Shown: positions 1-14,160 of the stretch, piece after piece | How positions within the stretch are numbered: position 1 is the first letter of the stretch | How the letters are laid out: each line of letters opens with the position of its first letter | Origin: Streptomyces sp. TSRI0107 | GTDB lineage: Bacteria; Actinomycetota; Actinomycetes; Streptomycetales; Streptomycetaceae | Assembly (NCBI RefSeq): GCF_001905845.1 | Contig: NZ_LIVZ01000018.1 | Location: forward strand, 62,001-126,000 | Length of the DNA stretch: 64,000 nt | Reading direction: 5' to 3' | Position numbers and translations under genes: made by a program | Notes under the pieces: model-generated | Databases searched by the model: none | What the model saw: only the letters and a program-made list of their open reading frames with translations | What the model was told of the DNA's origin: nothing

Positions 1-965
1 TCGAACTCGGGGATCCGCGAGGTGTCCCCGAGTGCGAGGAGGCCGCCGAGGCGCACCATGTCGACGCCGCAGACCCGGCGGCTCATCAGGTTCAGATGGC
101 CCGAGAGCCGGCCGTTGACCTCGATGACGCGGGGGCCGTCGGCCGTGAGCTTCAGCTCGGTGTGGGTGATGCCGTAGCGCACTCCCAGGGCGTCCAGGGC
201 ACGGGTGGTGAGGTCGGTGACCTCCTCCAGCACGTCGGCCGGCAGGTGCGACGGCCAGAAGCTGCCCAGCTCCCGGAACGGTTTGAGCAGCGGGAACTTG
301 CCGGTGACGGCGAGGTGCCGTACGCCTTGCGGGGTACAGACGCTCTCGACGGACACGTAGTCGCCGTACGGCGCGCTCGGCACGCCCTCCAGGAGCTCCT
401 CGACCGTGTACACGGCGTCCGCGCCCTCCGGGAACAGCCGCGGCAGCAGCTCGGCCGCCTCGGCGGCGGTCGTGACGGCGTAGGTGTCGCGGCTGCCTCC
501 GCCGCGCACCGGCTTGACGATCGCGGGCAGGCCCACGGCGTCGTACACCTTCGGCCACTCGTCGGGTGAACCCAGCGGGTGGGAGCGGACCTTGTCGACG
601 CCGGCGTCGCGCATCACCTGGCGCTGGCGGATCTTGTCGGTGACCGTCGCGGCCACCTCCGGGGTGTGGGACGGCAGACCCAGCGCCTCGGCGAGCTCCG
701 CGGTCTTGCGGACCATGCGCTCGCTGTAGGTCACCACCGCGTCCGGGGCCAGGTCCCGGGCCAGGGCGATGTCGCCCTCGCTGGTGCCCGTGAGCGGTAC
801 GACCGTGCCGAAGTTCTCCAGGACCGGTCGCAGCCGTTCTGCATGGCGGGTGGGCGGGAGCAGGAACACGATGTCCCCGAGATCGGCCAGGCCGACCCCG
901 ATCTCCCCCGCGGAGGCCGCGCCGTCGTCGTAGAGCACCGCCAGGCTGCGGCGCCACTCGCTCAT
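1..965 (-). CDS. ATP-grasp ligase, C-terminus beyond window
   Basis: About 321 N-terminal residues of an ATP-grasp carboxylate-amine ligase are visible; the gene runs off the left edge. Seen: a Rossmann-like preATP-grasp segment, then TDKIRQRQVMRDAGV (the lid entry typical of the fold), LPAIVKPVRGGGSRDT (ATP-binding Lys and Gly-rich loop) and the metal-binding end VIEVNGRLSGHLN. Family knowledge: such enzymes activate a carboxylate as acyl phosphate and join it to an amine. Its ATG overlaps the stop of the T-C NRPS gene (ATGA), so it is the last visible gene of the NRPS operon. It may add an amino acid to, or cap, the peptide; the substrate cannot be read. Confidence 0.85.
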   Translation of the reverse strand, partial: MSEWRRSLAVLYDDGAASAGEIGVGLADLGDIVFLLPPTRHAERLRPVLENFGTVVPLTGTSEGDIALARDLAPDAVVTYSERMVRKTAELAEALGLPSHTPEVAATVTDKIRQRQVMRDAGVDKVRSHPLGSPDEWPKVYDAVGLPAIVKPVRGGGSRDTYAVTTAAEAAELLPRLFPEGADAVYTVEELLEGVPSAPYGDYVSVESVCTPQGVRHLAVTGKFPLLKPFRELGSFWPSHLPADVLEEVTDLTTRALDALGVRYGITHTELKLTADGPRVIEVNGRLSGHLNLMSRRVCGVDMVRLGGLLALGDTSRIPEF

Positions 966-2542
966 GCGGTGCCTCCGGCGGCCGTCGTGAGGGCGGCCTC
1001 GAAGTGACGGGCGTACTCGTGTACGCGCGCCTCGTCGAGCAGCGCGGGGTCGTAGGCGACGGAAACGCGGCTGCCGGCCTCGGCGCCGTCCACCTCGAAG
1101 TCGACGCGGAAGGGGAAGCTCGGCTTGCCCTTCACCCACCAGTCGCGGGTCCGCAGGCCCCGGGTGCCGTCCAGGTCCTCGTATACGTGGAAGTTCATGA
1201 AATTGAACGTCACGTCGAACGGCGGGCGGCCCAGCCGGCTCTCGATCTGCGCGAGCGGGAAGGCGCGGTAGGGCGCTGCGTCGCGCTCCGACGCCTGTGC
1301 CCTGCGGGCGAGCTCGGGCAGGGGGGCGCCGAGATCGGTCAGCCGCAGCGGCACCGTGTTGAGGTAGAGGCCGACCATCAGGTCGGCGCCCGGCCGCTCC
1401 GGGCGGGTGTTGACGACGACACCGGTCACCACGTCGTCGCGGCCCGTCCAGGCGGACAGGGCACGCGCGTGGGCGGCGAGCGCCAGCGACTTCAGCGAGA
1501 CACCGGCGTCGCGGGCGGCGGAGCGCATGCCGTCGAGTACCGCGCCGGGCACGGTGAACTCGACGTCGGCGACCGCGTTGGCCGCGCCGTGGAACTGTCC
1601 GCGCGAGAACAGCAGCGGCTCGCTGTCGGCCTGCCGGTGCCAGAAGTCGGCGGCCTCGCCGGAGGCGAGCAGCCGGCGCTCGGCGACGATGAAGTCGTGC
1701 TCGCCGGTGGCCGGCGGCTCCGGCAGCTCGGCGCTCTCGCCGCGCAGCTTGGCGGCGTACAGCTCCAGCAGGTCCACGATGAGCCGGCCGTAGCTCCAGC
1801 CGTCGACGATCGCGTGGTGGCTGGCGATCGCGACGTGGAAGGAGTCGGGCTGGGCCACGACGTGGCAGCGGAACAGCGGCGCCCGGCTCCAGTCGATGGG
1901 CAGGGCGAGGCCCTCGCGGCTCCAGTTCCGGATGCTGTCGTGCCCCTTGGCGGGGTTGTCGTCGCCGATCCGCTCGACGGTCAGCGGGGGCTCGACGCGC
2001 TCCCACTGCAGCTGGACCGACTCCGAGTACGTGCCGAGGTCGAAGGAGGTGCGCAGCGCGGTGTGGCGGTCGCACAGTTCGGCCAGGGCCTCGCGGAACA
2101 GCTGCTCGTCGAAGGCGGCGACGGTCTCCCAGCCGATGATGGAGTGGTAGAGCTCCGGGTCACCGCTGGTCTCGCAGAGGTAGATGATGCCGACCTGGAG
2201 CGCGGACGCGGGCAGGGCCGCCGCGACACCGTTCGGGACGAGGACGCGGTCGCCGGGGTCGATGAGCGCGTCCCGCTCCGCGGCCGGTTCCGGGGCGGGG
2301 GCGGCGGGGACCTGCGTCGCCAGGTGGCCGGCCAGCTCGCGGACGGTCGGGTGGAAGAGAAGGTCCTTGAGGGTCATCGCGATGCCGCGCTCCTGCACCG
2401 CCGACACGACGCGCAGCGCGATCAGCGAGTCACCGCCCAGGGCGTAGAAGTCGTCGTCGGGGCCGACCTCGTGGCCACCGAGCTGCTCGCTGACGATGCC
2501 GGTGAGCACGGCCGTCAGGTCCGTCGCGGCGGACTGCTCCAT
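962..2542 (-). CDS. NRPS carrier-condensation (T-C) didomain protein
   Basis: A 526-aa protein. An N-terminal peptidyl carrier domain (residues about 10-75) has its phosphopantetheine Ser39 in DDDFYALGGDSL. A condensation domain (about 110-525) has an intact HHxxxDG motif (SHHAIVDGW, His242/His243/Asp247). No adenylation domain is present, so the carrier must be loaded in trans or receive an intermediate from another protein. I chose ATG 2542, preceded by GAAAGGAA about 10 nt upstream. An ATG at 2566 overlaps the P450 stop and is possible through coupling (534 aa). The gene lies between the P450 and the ATP-grasp ligase. Confidence 0.9.
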   Translation of the reverse strand: MEQSAATDLTAVLTGIVSEQLGGHEVGPDDDFYALGGDSLIALRVVSAVQERGIAMTLKDLLFHPTVRELAGHLATQVPAAPAPEPAAERDALIDPGDRVLVPNGVAAALPASALQVGIIYLCETSGDPELYHSIIGWETVAAFDEQLFREALAELCDRHTALRTSFDLGTYSESVQLQWERVEPPLTVERIGDDNPAKGHDSIRNWSREGLALPIDWSRAPLFRCHVVAQPDSFHVAIASHHAIVDGWSYGRLIVDLLELYAAKLRGESAELPEPPATGEHDFIVAERRLLASGEAADFWHRQADSEPLLFSRGQFHGAANAVADVEFTVPGAVLDGMRSAARDAGVSLKSLALAAHARALSAWTGRDDVVTGVVVNTRPERPGADLMVGLYLNTVPLRLTDLGAPLPELARRAQASERDAAPYRAFPLAQIESRLGRPPFDVTFNFMNFHVYEDLDGTRGLRTRDWWVKGKPSFPFRVDFEVDGAEAGSRVSVAYDPALLDEARVHEYARHFEAALTTAAGGTA

Positions 2543-2562
2543 GGTGTGGGGGTTCCTTTCGT

Positions 2563-3822
2563 TCATCGGCCCGCCACCGCCTTGACGCGGCGCGGTACGG
2601 CGCGGACCGGAAGGCTGGTGAAGCCCGCGACGAAGTTGGACACAAGGTGCTGCGGTTCGCCGGCCGGAACGAACTCCTCGAACCGTTCGAGGGCTTCCTC
2701 GAAGAACAGGCGCAGGGTCAGGCGGGCCACGGTCGCCCCGAGGCAGTAGTGGGCGCCGTAGCCGAAGGCGATGTGACGGTTGTCGGAGCGGCGGACGTCG
2801 AAGCGGTACGGCTCCGGGAAGATGCCGGCGTCGCGGTTGGCGGAGCCGACCCACACGGCGACGGCCTCGCCCTGGGGCACCACTCCCCCGGCGATCTCCA
2901 CGTCGTCCACGGCGTAGCGCAGGAAGCTGCTGGCCGGGGAGGTCCAGCGGAGCCCTTCCTCGACGAGGGAGGGGATCAGCTCTGGGTTCTCGCGCACGGC
3001 GCGGAGCTGGTCGGGGCGCTCCATCAGCGCGAGGACGGTGCCGGCCACGGTGTGCGGGGTGGTCGCGTTGGCGCCCAGGAGGAGGCTGTAGCAGTTGACG
3101 ACCACCTCCTCGCGGGTCAGTTCGCCGTCCCGCATGGTCATCAGCAGCCGGAACGCGTCGTCGCCGTCGGTGCCCCTGCGGGCCTCGTACTGGGTGGCGA
3201 AGTACTCGAAGAGCTGGTGGTGGGCGATGGCGAGGGTGGCGTGCGGGTTGCGGATGGTGAACACCGGGTCCTGCGGGGCGGCGGCCATGCCCGTCCACTG
3301 GACCAGGTCCTTCCAGTCCGGCTCGGGCAGGTCCATCAGGGCCCCGGCGACGGCCATCGGCAGCATGGTGGCCTGCTGGGCCAGGTCCCAGACGGGCCCG
3401 TCGAGGGCACCGGCGACCAGGTGGCGCACGGCAGCGCGGATCCGGTCCTCGCTGCGGGCCAGGCCGCGGCCGGTGAACATCTTGTTCAGGGGCCGGCGCA
3501 GTTCGCTGTGGCGGGGCGGGTCGGTGGCGACGAGCATCCGGCCGGAGGCGGCGTCGTCGTGTCCGAGCTGGCTGAGCAGGCTGCCGCGCTCGGAGGTGAA
3601 CTCGCGGTGGTTGCCCAGCACCCGGCAGGCGTCGTGATAGCGGGTGACGTTGAAGAAGGCGCGTCCGTCGGGCAGTTCGCTGCGGTGCAGCGGGGCCTGC
3701 TCGCGCATGACGGCCCAGGCGGCGTGCGGGTCGCCCACGGCGTGGTAGGCGGCGTCGAACAGGTCGACGCGGGACAGGTCGATCGCGGCCGTGTCGGCGG
3801 CGGTGACGTCGGTCAGCTTCAC
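2563..3822 (-). CDS. cytochrome P450, likely carrier-bound amino acid hydroxylase
   Basis: A 419-aa soluble bacterial P450. The heme loop is FGYGAHYCLG with Cys360 as ligand. The ExxR motif is E289-G-L-R292. The I-helix reads LLLGANATTPH around residues 248-257, with Ala where many P450s have an acid before Thr. The GTG start overlaps the stop of the A-T gene (GTGA). Inference: its position directly after an A-T didomain and a stand-alone thioesterase matches the NovH/NovI and NikP1/NikQ arrangement, where the P450 beta-hydroxylates an amino acid held on the carrier. Here that amino acid would be the one loaded by 3819-5582. Tailoring of the finished peptide is the alternative. Confidence 0.92.
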   Translation of the reverse strand: MKLTDVTAADTAAIDLSRVDLFDAAYHAVGDPHAAWAVMREQAPLHRSELPDGRAFFNVTRYHDACRVLGNHREFTSERGSLLSQLGHDDAASGRMLVATDPPRHSELRRPLNKMFTGRGLARSEDRIRAAVRHLVAGALDGPVWDLAQQATMLPMAVAGALMDLPEPDWKDLVQWTGMAAAPQDPVFTIRNPHATLAIAHHQLFEYFATQYEARRGTDGDDAFRLLMTMRDGELTREEVVVNCYSLLLGANATTPHTVAGTVLALMERPDQLRAVRENPELIPSLVEEGLRWTSPASSFLRYAVDDVEIAGGVVPQGEAVAVWVGSANRDAGIFPEPYRFDVRRSDNRHIAFGYGAHYCLGATVARLTLRLFFEEALERFEEFVPAGEPQHLVSNFVAGFTSLPVRAVPRRVKAVAGR

Positions 3823-5582
3823 CGGGTCACTCCCGCCTGCGTCAGGGACCGGGCCAGGCCGGCCGGGGTCGGGTCGAGGTAGAAGGAGATCGGGGAGATC
3901 TCCACGCCGAACTCGCGGTGCAGCTCGGCGATGAGCGCCACCGCGAGCAGCGAGTGCCCGCCGAGCTCGAAGAAGTCGTCGTCGGCGCCGATGCCCTGCA
4001 GGCCCAGGTGGTCGCACCACATGCCGGTGACGGCCTGCTCCAGGCCGCTCTCGGGAGCGCGGTGGGGGGCGTTGACCTCGGGGCGCTCCTGGACGGCGCG
4101 CTGCTCCAGCGCGGTGCGGTCGACCTTGCCGTTCGGGGTGAGCGGGAGCTCGTCGACGATCCGCACCAGGGAGGGGACGGCGTACGCGGGCAGCGTCTCG
4201 GCGAGCCGGGTGCGCATCTCGAGCGCGGAGGGCCGGGCGGCGGCGTCGGCGGGGACGACGTAGGCGATCAGCCGGGGGGTGCCGGAGCTGTCGCGCGGGG
4301 CGACGACCTCGGCGCGGGCGACGGTGGGCAGAGCGGTGAGCGCGGCCACGACCTCGCCGGTCTCGATGCGGAAGCCGCGCACCTTGACCTGGCCGTCGGC
4401 GCGGCCGAGGAACTCCAGGGTGCCGTCGGCGGCGCGGCGCGCCAGGTCTCCCGTGCGGTACATGCGCTCGCCCGGGACGCCGGCCGGGGCGGCGACGAAG
4501 CGGGCGGCGGTCAGGCCCGGGTTGCCGAGGTAGCCGTGGGCCAGGCCGGTGCCGGTCGCGTAGATCTCGCCGGTCTCGCCGTCCGCGACGGGGCGCAGCC
4601 GCTCGTCGAGGAGCAGGACCCCGGTGCCGGAGACGGGCCGGCCGACGGGGACGGCCGTCGCCCCGGTCGGTTCGGTCATGGTGTGCACGGTGGTGAACGT
4701 GGCGTTCTCGGTGGGCCCGTAGCCGTTGGCGACGACGGTGTGCGGGAGCGCGGCGAGCGCCCGGTCGACATGCGCGGCCGAGAGGGTGTCGCCGCCGGCC
4801 AGCAGATGGCGCAATGCGGGCAGGTCACGCAGCCCGAGGTCCACGGCCTGGTGGAAGAGTCCCGCGGTCAGCCACATGACGCTGACCCGCTCCTCCCTCA
4901 CGAAGGAGAGCAGTCCCTCCAGGGAGAGGTCGCCGTCTGGCGCCACGGCGAGGCGGGCGCCGTTCAGCAGGGCGCCCCAGATCTCCAGCGTCGAGGCGTC
5001 GAAGGCGAGCGGCGCGAAGTGCAGGAACACGTCGTCGGCCGTGGCTGTCAGGAAGTCCGCGTCGCGCACCAGGCGCAGTACGGCACGGTGCGGGACGCAC
5101 ACGCCCTTGGGGGTGCCGGTGGAGCCGGAGGTGTAGGCGACGTAGGCGACGCGGTCACCGTCGGCGACCGGCGGGAGCGGGGCGATCTCGGTGTCGTCCG
5201 ACGGCTCGTCACTCGGGACGATCACGGTGAGGGCGTCCCCGAGGTCGTCGGCGGAGGCCTTGTCGGCGAGGACCACGCGGACCGCGGCGTCGCGCAGGAT
5301 CAGGTCGCGGCGCGCGGCCGGCTGGCGCCGGTCGAGGCCGAGGTAGGCCGCGCCGGCCTTGAGGACGGCGAGCAGGTGGACGGCGGTCGCCGCGTCGCGG
5401 CCGGCGGCCAGGGCGACGATGTCGCCGGGGCGTACGCCCTCGGCGCGCAGGCGGTGGGCCAGCCGGTTCGCGCGTGCGTCGAGTTCGGCGTACGTCAGCG
5501 TCGTGCCTTCGTCGGTGACCGCGGTGCGGTGCGGGTGCCCGGCCGCGAGGCGCGCGAACAGGGAGTCGATGGTGTCGGTCAT
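3819..5582 (-). CDS. NRPS adenylation-carrier (A-T) didomain, valine-like code
   Basis: A 587-aa protein. The A domain (about 10-490) has the A3 loop YTSGSTGTPKG (150-160), GYGPTEN, YRTGDLARR and the A10 lysine in LTPNGKVDR. The carrier domain (about 515-580) has Ser544 in FELGGHSL. Aligning by eye to the GrsA pocket gives D-A-L-W-L-G-G-T-F-K, which resembles published valine codes. No condensation or TE domain is present, so the loaded amino acid must be modified or handed over in trans. The start ATG overlaps the thioesterase stop by one base (TGATG). With the P450 downstream and the thioesterase upstream it forms the probable 3-hydroxyvaline cassette; that product is inference. Confidence 0.93.
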   Translation of the reverse strand: MTDTIDSLFARLAAGHPHRTAVTDEGTTLTYAELDARANRLAHRLRAEGVRPGDIVALAAGRDAATAVHLLAVLKAGAAYLGLDRRQPAARRDLILRDAAVRVVLADKASADDLGDALTVIVPSDEPSDDTEIAPLPPVADGDRVAYVAYTSGSTGTPKGVCVPHRAVLRLVRDADFLTATADDVFLHFAPLAFDASTLEIWGALLNGARLAVAPDGDLSLEGLLSFVREERVSVMWLTAGLFHQAVDLGLRDLPALRHLLAGGDTLSAAHVDRALAALPHTVVANGYGPTENATFTTVHTMTEPTGATAVPVGRPVSGTGVLLLDERLRPVADGETGEIYATGTGLAHGYLGNPGLTAARFVAAPAGVPGERMYRTGDLARRAADGTLEFLGRADGQVKVRGFRIETGEVVAALTALPTVARAEVVAPRDSSGTPRLIAYVVPADAAARPSALEMRTRLAETLPAYAVPSLVRIVDELPLTPNGKVDRTALEQRAVQERPEVNAPHRAPESGLEQAVTGMWCDHLGLQGIGADDDFFELGGHSLLAVALIAELHREFGVEISPISFYLDPTPAGLARSLTQAGVTR

Positions 5583-6394
5583 CAGTGGTGTCCTTCGGCG
5601 GGCGAGGAGACGGCCGCGGCGGGCAGCGGGGCACCGGGCAGGGCCAGCGAGTGCAGCAGCCGCATCAGTTCGGCCGGGGCGTTCAGGAACGCGTAGTGGG
5701 CGCCGGGCAGCTCGGTGAAGGTGACCTGCTCGGACCAGTCCTGCCAGCCGGTCAGCTCGGAGGCCTCGATCTCCGGGTCCTCTCTCCAGGTGAGGGCGGT
5801 GACGGCGGAGGGCAGCCGGACCGGCTCGGGCCGGTGGTAGACCCGGTTGGCGTCGAGGTCCTGGTGCAGCACGTGCAGGGTCAGTTCGATCAGCATCGGG
5901 TGGGCCTCGCCGCCGCGGGCGACGACGAGTTCCGACAGCTCGGCGCCGAGCGCCTCGTCGGTCATGTCCAGGAAGCGGTCCTTGGGACAGTGCTGCGGGG
6001 CGACCTGTGCGGACACGACGACCTCGCTCGGCACCGGTCCGCCCAGCTCCGCGAGACGCAGCGCGGTCTCGAAGGCGGGCAGCGAGCCCGCACAGTGCCC
6101 GAAGAACACGGCAGGCCGGTCGAGGTAGGGCAGCAGCTCGTCGGCGAGGTTCCTCGCGAGGTCCTGGTAGGTGCCGTAGTGCGCCTCGCGGAAGCGGTTC
6201 TCGCGGGCCGGCAGCTGCACGGGGCAGATCTCGACGTCGCCGATCATCCGCGGCCACTGGTTGAACATCGAGGCGCCGACCCCGGAGTAGGGGAAGCAGA
6301 AGACGCGGGCGGCCGCGTCGTCCGACGGCTTGCGCAGCAGGGAGCGCGGGAACTTCGCGGGTGCGGTCGTGCCGGCCTGGGCGGATGCGGTCAT
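5582..6394 (-). CDS. type II thioesterase with Cys nucleophile
   Basis: A 270-aa alpha/beta hydrolase of the stand-alone (type II) thioesterase family found with NRPSs. The nucleophile elbow reads FFGHCAGSLPA, so Cys101 occupies the usual serine position of GHSxG. The C-terminal histidine loop is GAHYAFL, and an acid candidate lies in LDANRVYHRPEP. Family role: removal of mis-primed carriers, or release of a tailored amino acid from an A-T protein. The ATG overlaps the MFS stop (ATGA). The Cys is unusual for this family, although Cys-type TE domains exist in some NRPSs and have been linked to strained-ring or transfer chemistry. Confidence 0.9.
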   Translation of the reverse strand: MTASAQAGTTAPAKFPRSLLRKPSDDAAARVFCFPYSGVGASMFNQWPRMIGDVEICPVQLPARENRFREAHYGTYQDLARNLADELLPYLDRPAVFFGHCAGSLPAFETALRLAELGGPVPSEVVVSAQVAPQHCPKDRFLDMTDEALGAELSELVVARGGEAHPMLIELTLHVLHQDLDANRVYHRPEPVRLPSAVTALTWREDPEIEASELTGWQDWSEQVTFTELPGAHYAFLNAPAELMRLLHSLALPGAPLPAAAVSSPAEGHH

Positions 6395-7659
6395 GCCTTG
6401 CTCTTCTCTGCGGCCTCGGCCCCGGACTCGTGCGCGGCCTCGGATTCGGGTACGTCGGTCACGGTGTGAACGGAGCGCAGCAGCAGGACGGCCGGTCCCG
6501 CGAGCATGATCAGTGCGGCGGCGCCGTACAGCGCGGCCTGCACGCCCACGGCGTCGGCCACGGGCCCGGCGCCCGCCATGCCCAGCGGCACCAGGGCGAA
6601 GGAGCCCAGGGACTCGTAGGACATGACGCGGGACAGGGCGTGCGGCGGCACGTTCTTCTGCAGCGACGTGTCGAGCAGGACCTCGTAGACGTCGATGACG
6701 ATGCCGGCCAGGAAGGTGGCGACGGCGATCGCGGCGAGCGGCGCCTCGGCGGCCATGAGCAGCACCGACAGCGGGAAGCCCATGGTGAGCAGGGCGGCCG
6801 CGCGCACCGGGCGGCGCGGGCGGAACTTGATGGCCACGACGCTGCCCACGATGAAGCCGAGGGCCTGCGCGATGAGCACCACGCTCCAGGCTCCGGCCCC
6901 GCCCAGGGACCGGTCGGCCATGACCGGCCCCAGGACGTAGAAGCTGCCGGCCAGCAGGACGTTGACGTAGGCGAGTTGGGAGACCATGACCCAGACCCAC
7001 TGCTTGGCCGTGAACTCTTGCCAGCCTTCGCGGATCTGCCGGATCAGTGTGGGCGCGCCGGACGGCGGCGGCTGGTGGGCGACCTTGACGCCGAGCAGCA
7101 GCAGCGCGGAGAGCGTGAAGGTCGCGGCCGGCACGACCATGGTGTTCCCGGCCCCGATGGTGGAGACCAGTACACCGCCGAGGGCCGCGCCGAGGATGCC
7201 GCCGCCCCGCATGGACAGCTTGAGCAGGGAGTTCGCCGACTGCAGGTCGTCGCCCGAGACGAGCAGCGGCATCGCGGAGCGCGAGGCGGGCTCGAAGAGC
7301 GCCGTGGCTGCTCCGGACAGGGCCGCGAATCCGGCCAGCAGCCACGGGGTGGCGTACCCGGTGATGACCAGGGCGGCGGCGAGCCCCTGGGTGAGGCCGG
7401 CCGCCAGGTCGGCCCCGACCATGACGCGCAGCTTCGGCAGGCGGTCGGCGATCGCCCCGCCCAGCAGGACGAACGTGACCTGGCTGAGCAGCCGCGCGGC
7501 CAGGACCACGCCGAGCATCGTCGGGGAACCGCCGGGCAGGTGCAGCACGGTGAACGCGAGGGCGATCGGGGCAATCGCGTTGCCGAGCAGGGAGGTCGAC
7601 CTGGCGGCGAACAGCGCGAGAACCGAGCGGTCCTTGAGGACCGCGAAGTCGCTGGTCAT
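6391..7659 (-). CDS. MFS exporter, enterobactin-exporter-like
   Basis: A 422-aa membrane protein with about 10-12 hydrophobic segments and the MFS loop GGAIADRLPKLRVM between helices 2 and 3. Its general pattern (FALLVLLxxRxxSxLGxxxxPIAL-like N-terminus) is that of EntS/MFS_3 drug and siderophore exporters. The cytoplasmic tail is Ala/Glu-rich. It sits inside the NRPS operon with ATGA overlaps at both ends, so export of the peptide product (self-resistance) is the likely role. ATG 7659 was chosen because it overlaps the MbtH stop. Confidence 0.9.
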   Translation of the reverse strand: MTSDFAVLKDRSVLALFAARSTSLLGNAIAPIALAFTVLHLPGGSPTMLGVVLAARLLSQVTFVLLGGAIADRLPKLRVMVGADLAAGLTQGLAAALVITGYATPWLLAGFAALSGAATALFEPASRSAMPLLVSGDDLQSANSLLKLSMRGGGILGAALGGVLVSTIGAGNTMVVPAATFTLSALLLLGVKVAHQPPPSGAPTLIRQIREGWQEFTAKQWVWVMVSQLAYVNVLLAGSFYVLGPVMADRSLGGAGAWSVVLIAQALGFIVGSVVAIKFRPRRPVRAAALLTMGFPLSVLLMAAEAPLAAIAVATFLAGIVIDVYEVLLDTSLQKNVPPHALSRVMSYESLGSFALVPLGMAGAGPVADAVGVQAALYGAAALIMLAGPAVLLLRSVHTVTDVPESEAAHESGAEAAEKSKA

Positions 7660-7861
7660 ATCTGTGCGCCCTCCTCGACCGGGGTGGGCCGCAGGTCGGT
7701 CCAGTTCGCCTCCACGTAGGCGAGGCACGCCGCACGGCTGTCGGTCGGCAGAGCGACCGACCAGCCGGCCGGCACGTCGGCGAACCCGGGCCACAGCGAG
7801 TGCTGTCCCCTGGCGTTGACGATCACCTGGAAGCGGCCTGTCTCGTCGTCGAACGGATTGG

Positions 7862-7865
<4 letters not shown>
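7656..7865 (-). CDS. MbtH-like protein, NRPS adenylation chaperone
   Basis: A 69-aa protein with the complete MbtH signature: NPFDDE at the N-terminus, then the family core (QHSLWPGFADVPAGW) and a C-terminal YVEANWTDLRP. MbtH-like proteins bind NRPS adenylation domains and are often needed for their solubility and activity. It is sandwiched by ATGA overlaps between the six-domain NRPS and the MFS gene, which would keep it stoichiometric with the A domains of this operon. Confidence 0.97.
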
Positions 7866-13669
<5,804 letters not shown>

Positions 13670-13754
13670 GCCCGGATCCCCCGCTTCCGAGAAGGGTGCG
13701 ACGTACGTCCGCACTCGACCGGAAAGTGATCGGCGGAACCGTACTGATGGCGAG

Positions 13755-13784
13755 AACGTAAGATCACTTGCCAGTCCTTGTCAA
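13755..13784 (-). promoter_or_regulatory. candidate NRPS operon promoter
   Basis: Read on the minus strand, TTGACA (13784-13779) and TACGTT (13760-13755) are separated by 18 nt, a good match to the principal sigma-factor consensus. They lie about 90 nt upstream of the NRPS start. This is assigned by eye, without transcript data. Confidence 0.6.
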
Positions 13785-13788
13785 TCTA

Positions 13789-13806
13789 TTGCCTAACTCC
13801 AGGCAA
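13789..13806. promoter_or_regulatory. inverted repeat between divergent promoters (operator candidate)
   Basis: TTGCCT, a 6-nt spacer and AGGCAA form a perfect inverted repeat. It lies immediately upstream of the NRPS -35 box and overlaps the -35 box proposed for the rightward peptide gene, so one bound regulator could control both directions. The XRE-TPR regulator encoded at 14161 is the obvious candidate ligand. Confidence 0.5.
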
Positions 13807-13817
13807 CTGACTACCTT
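13789..13817 (+). promoter_or_regulatory. candidate promoter of the small-peptide gene
   Basis: TTGCCT (13789-13794) and TACCTT (13812-13817) with a 17-nt spacer face right, about 105 nt before the peptide ATG. The -35 element is also the left arm of the inverted repeat. Confidence 0.45.
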
Positions 13818-13922
13818 CAGGCTGTAATCCCTGGTCAGGCACTTCGGGACACGGCCCGGCCCATCGTTGCCACCGCCGGGCCCCACCCCGGCCCGAGGTG
13901 GCGAAGAGAAAGAGAAGCCCTC

Positions 13923-14054
13923 ATGAAACGCATCAGCCGCATACTCCTGACCGCCCTCGCCGCGGTCGCCCTGGGCACCTGCGCGACCGTCGCCGCACAG
14001 GGCGGGGAACCCACCCGGAACGCAGCGCAGCAGGCATCCATCGAATGGCCGTGA
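13923..14054 (+). CDS. small secreted peptide, candidate pheromone precursor
   Basis: A 43-codon reading frame with a good ribosome site (AGAGAAG, 5 nt before ATG). Seen: a basic start MKRISR, a hydrophobic core ILLTALAAVALG, possible signal-peptidase sites near CATVAAQ, and a short polar tail ending NAAQQASIEWP. The tail is the expected size of a processed signalling peptide. The gene is divergent from the NRPS operon and about 105 nt upstream of an XRE-TPR regulator on the same strand. This is the usual layout of a peptide-pheromone gene and its receptor, though receptor systems of the RRNPP type are best known in Firmicutes. A small exported protein of other function is possible. Confidence 0.7.
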   Translation: MKRISRILLTALAAVALGTCATVAAQGGEPTRNAAQQASIEWP

Positions 14055-14086
14055 GAGCACTCGCCCACCGCCGATTCAGTCACTGT

Positions 14087-14112
14087 TTGACTCGTCAAGT
14101 ACCTGATTGACA
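14087..14112. promoter_or_regulatory. TTGAC/GTCAA repeat array before the XRE-TPR gene
   Basis: Three half-sites alternate: TTGAC (14087), GTCAA (14094) and TTGAC (14107). The first two form a 12-bp palindrome TTGACTCGTCAA, and the last extends to GATTGACAA. The same GATTGACAA string occurs on the minus strand at the NRPS -35 box. It may be an autoregulatory site of the XRE-TPR protein, or simply -35 sequence. Confidence 0.4.
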
Positions 14113-14160
14113 AAATCGCGGTCAGGGAGGGGGAACACGGACACGAGCCCGGGACGAAAC

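Noticed and set aside
13670..13714. GTG at 13714 as NRPS start.
   Set aside because: No ribosome site precedes it, whereas ATG 13669 has GGGGGA at 7 nt and gives a normal A-domain N-terminus.
13923..14054. The small peptide considered as a lipoprotein (Cys in ALGTC).
   Set aside because: The residue before Cys is Thr and the triad LGT does not fit the usual lipobox; signal peptidase I cleavage further on is more likely.
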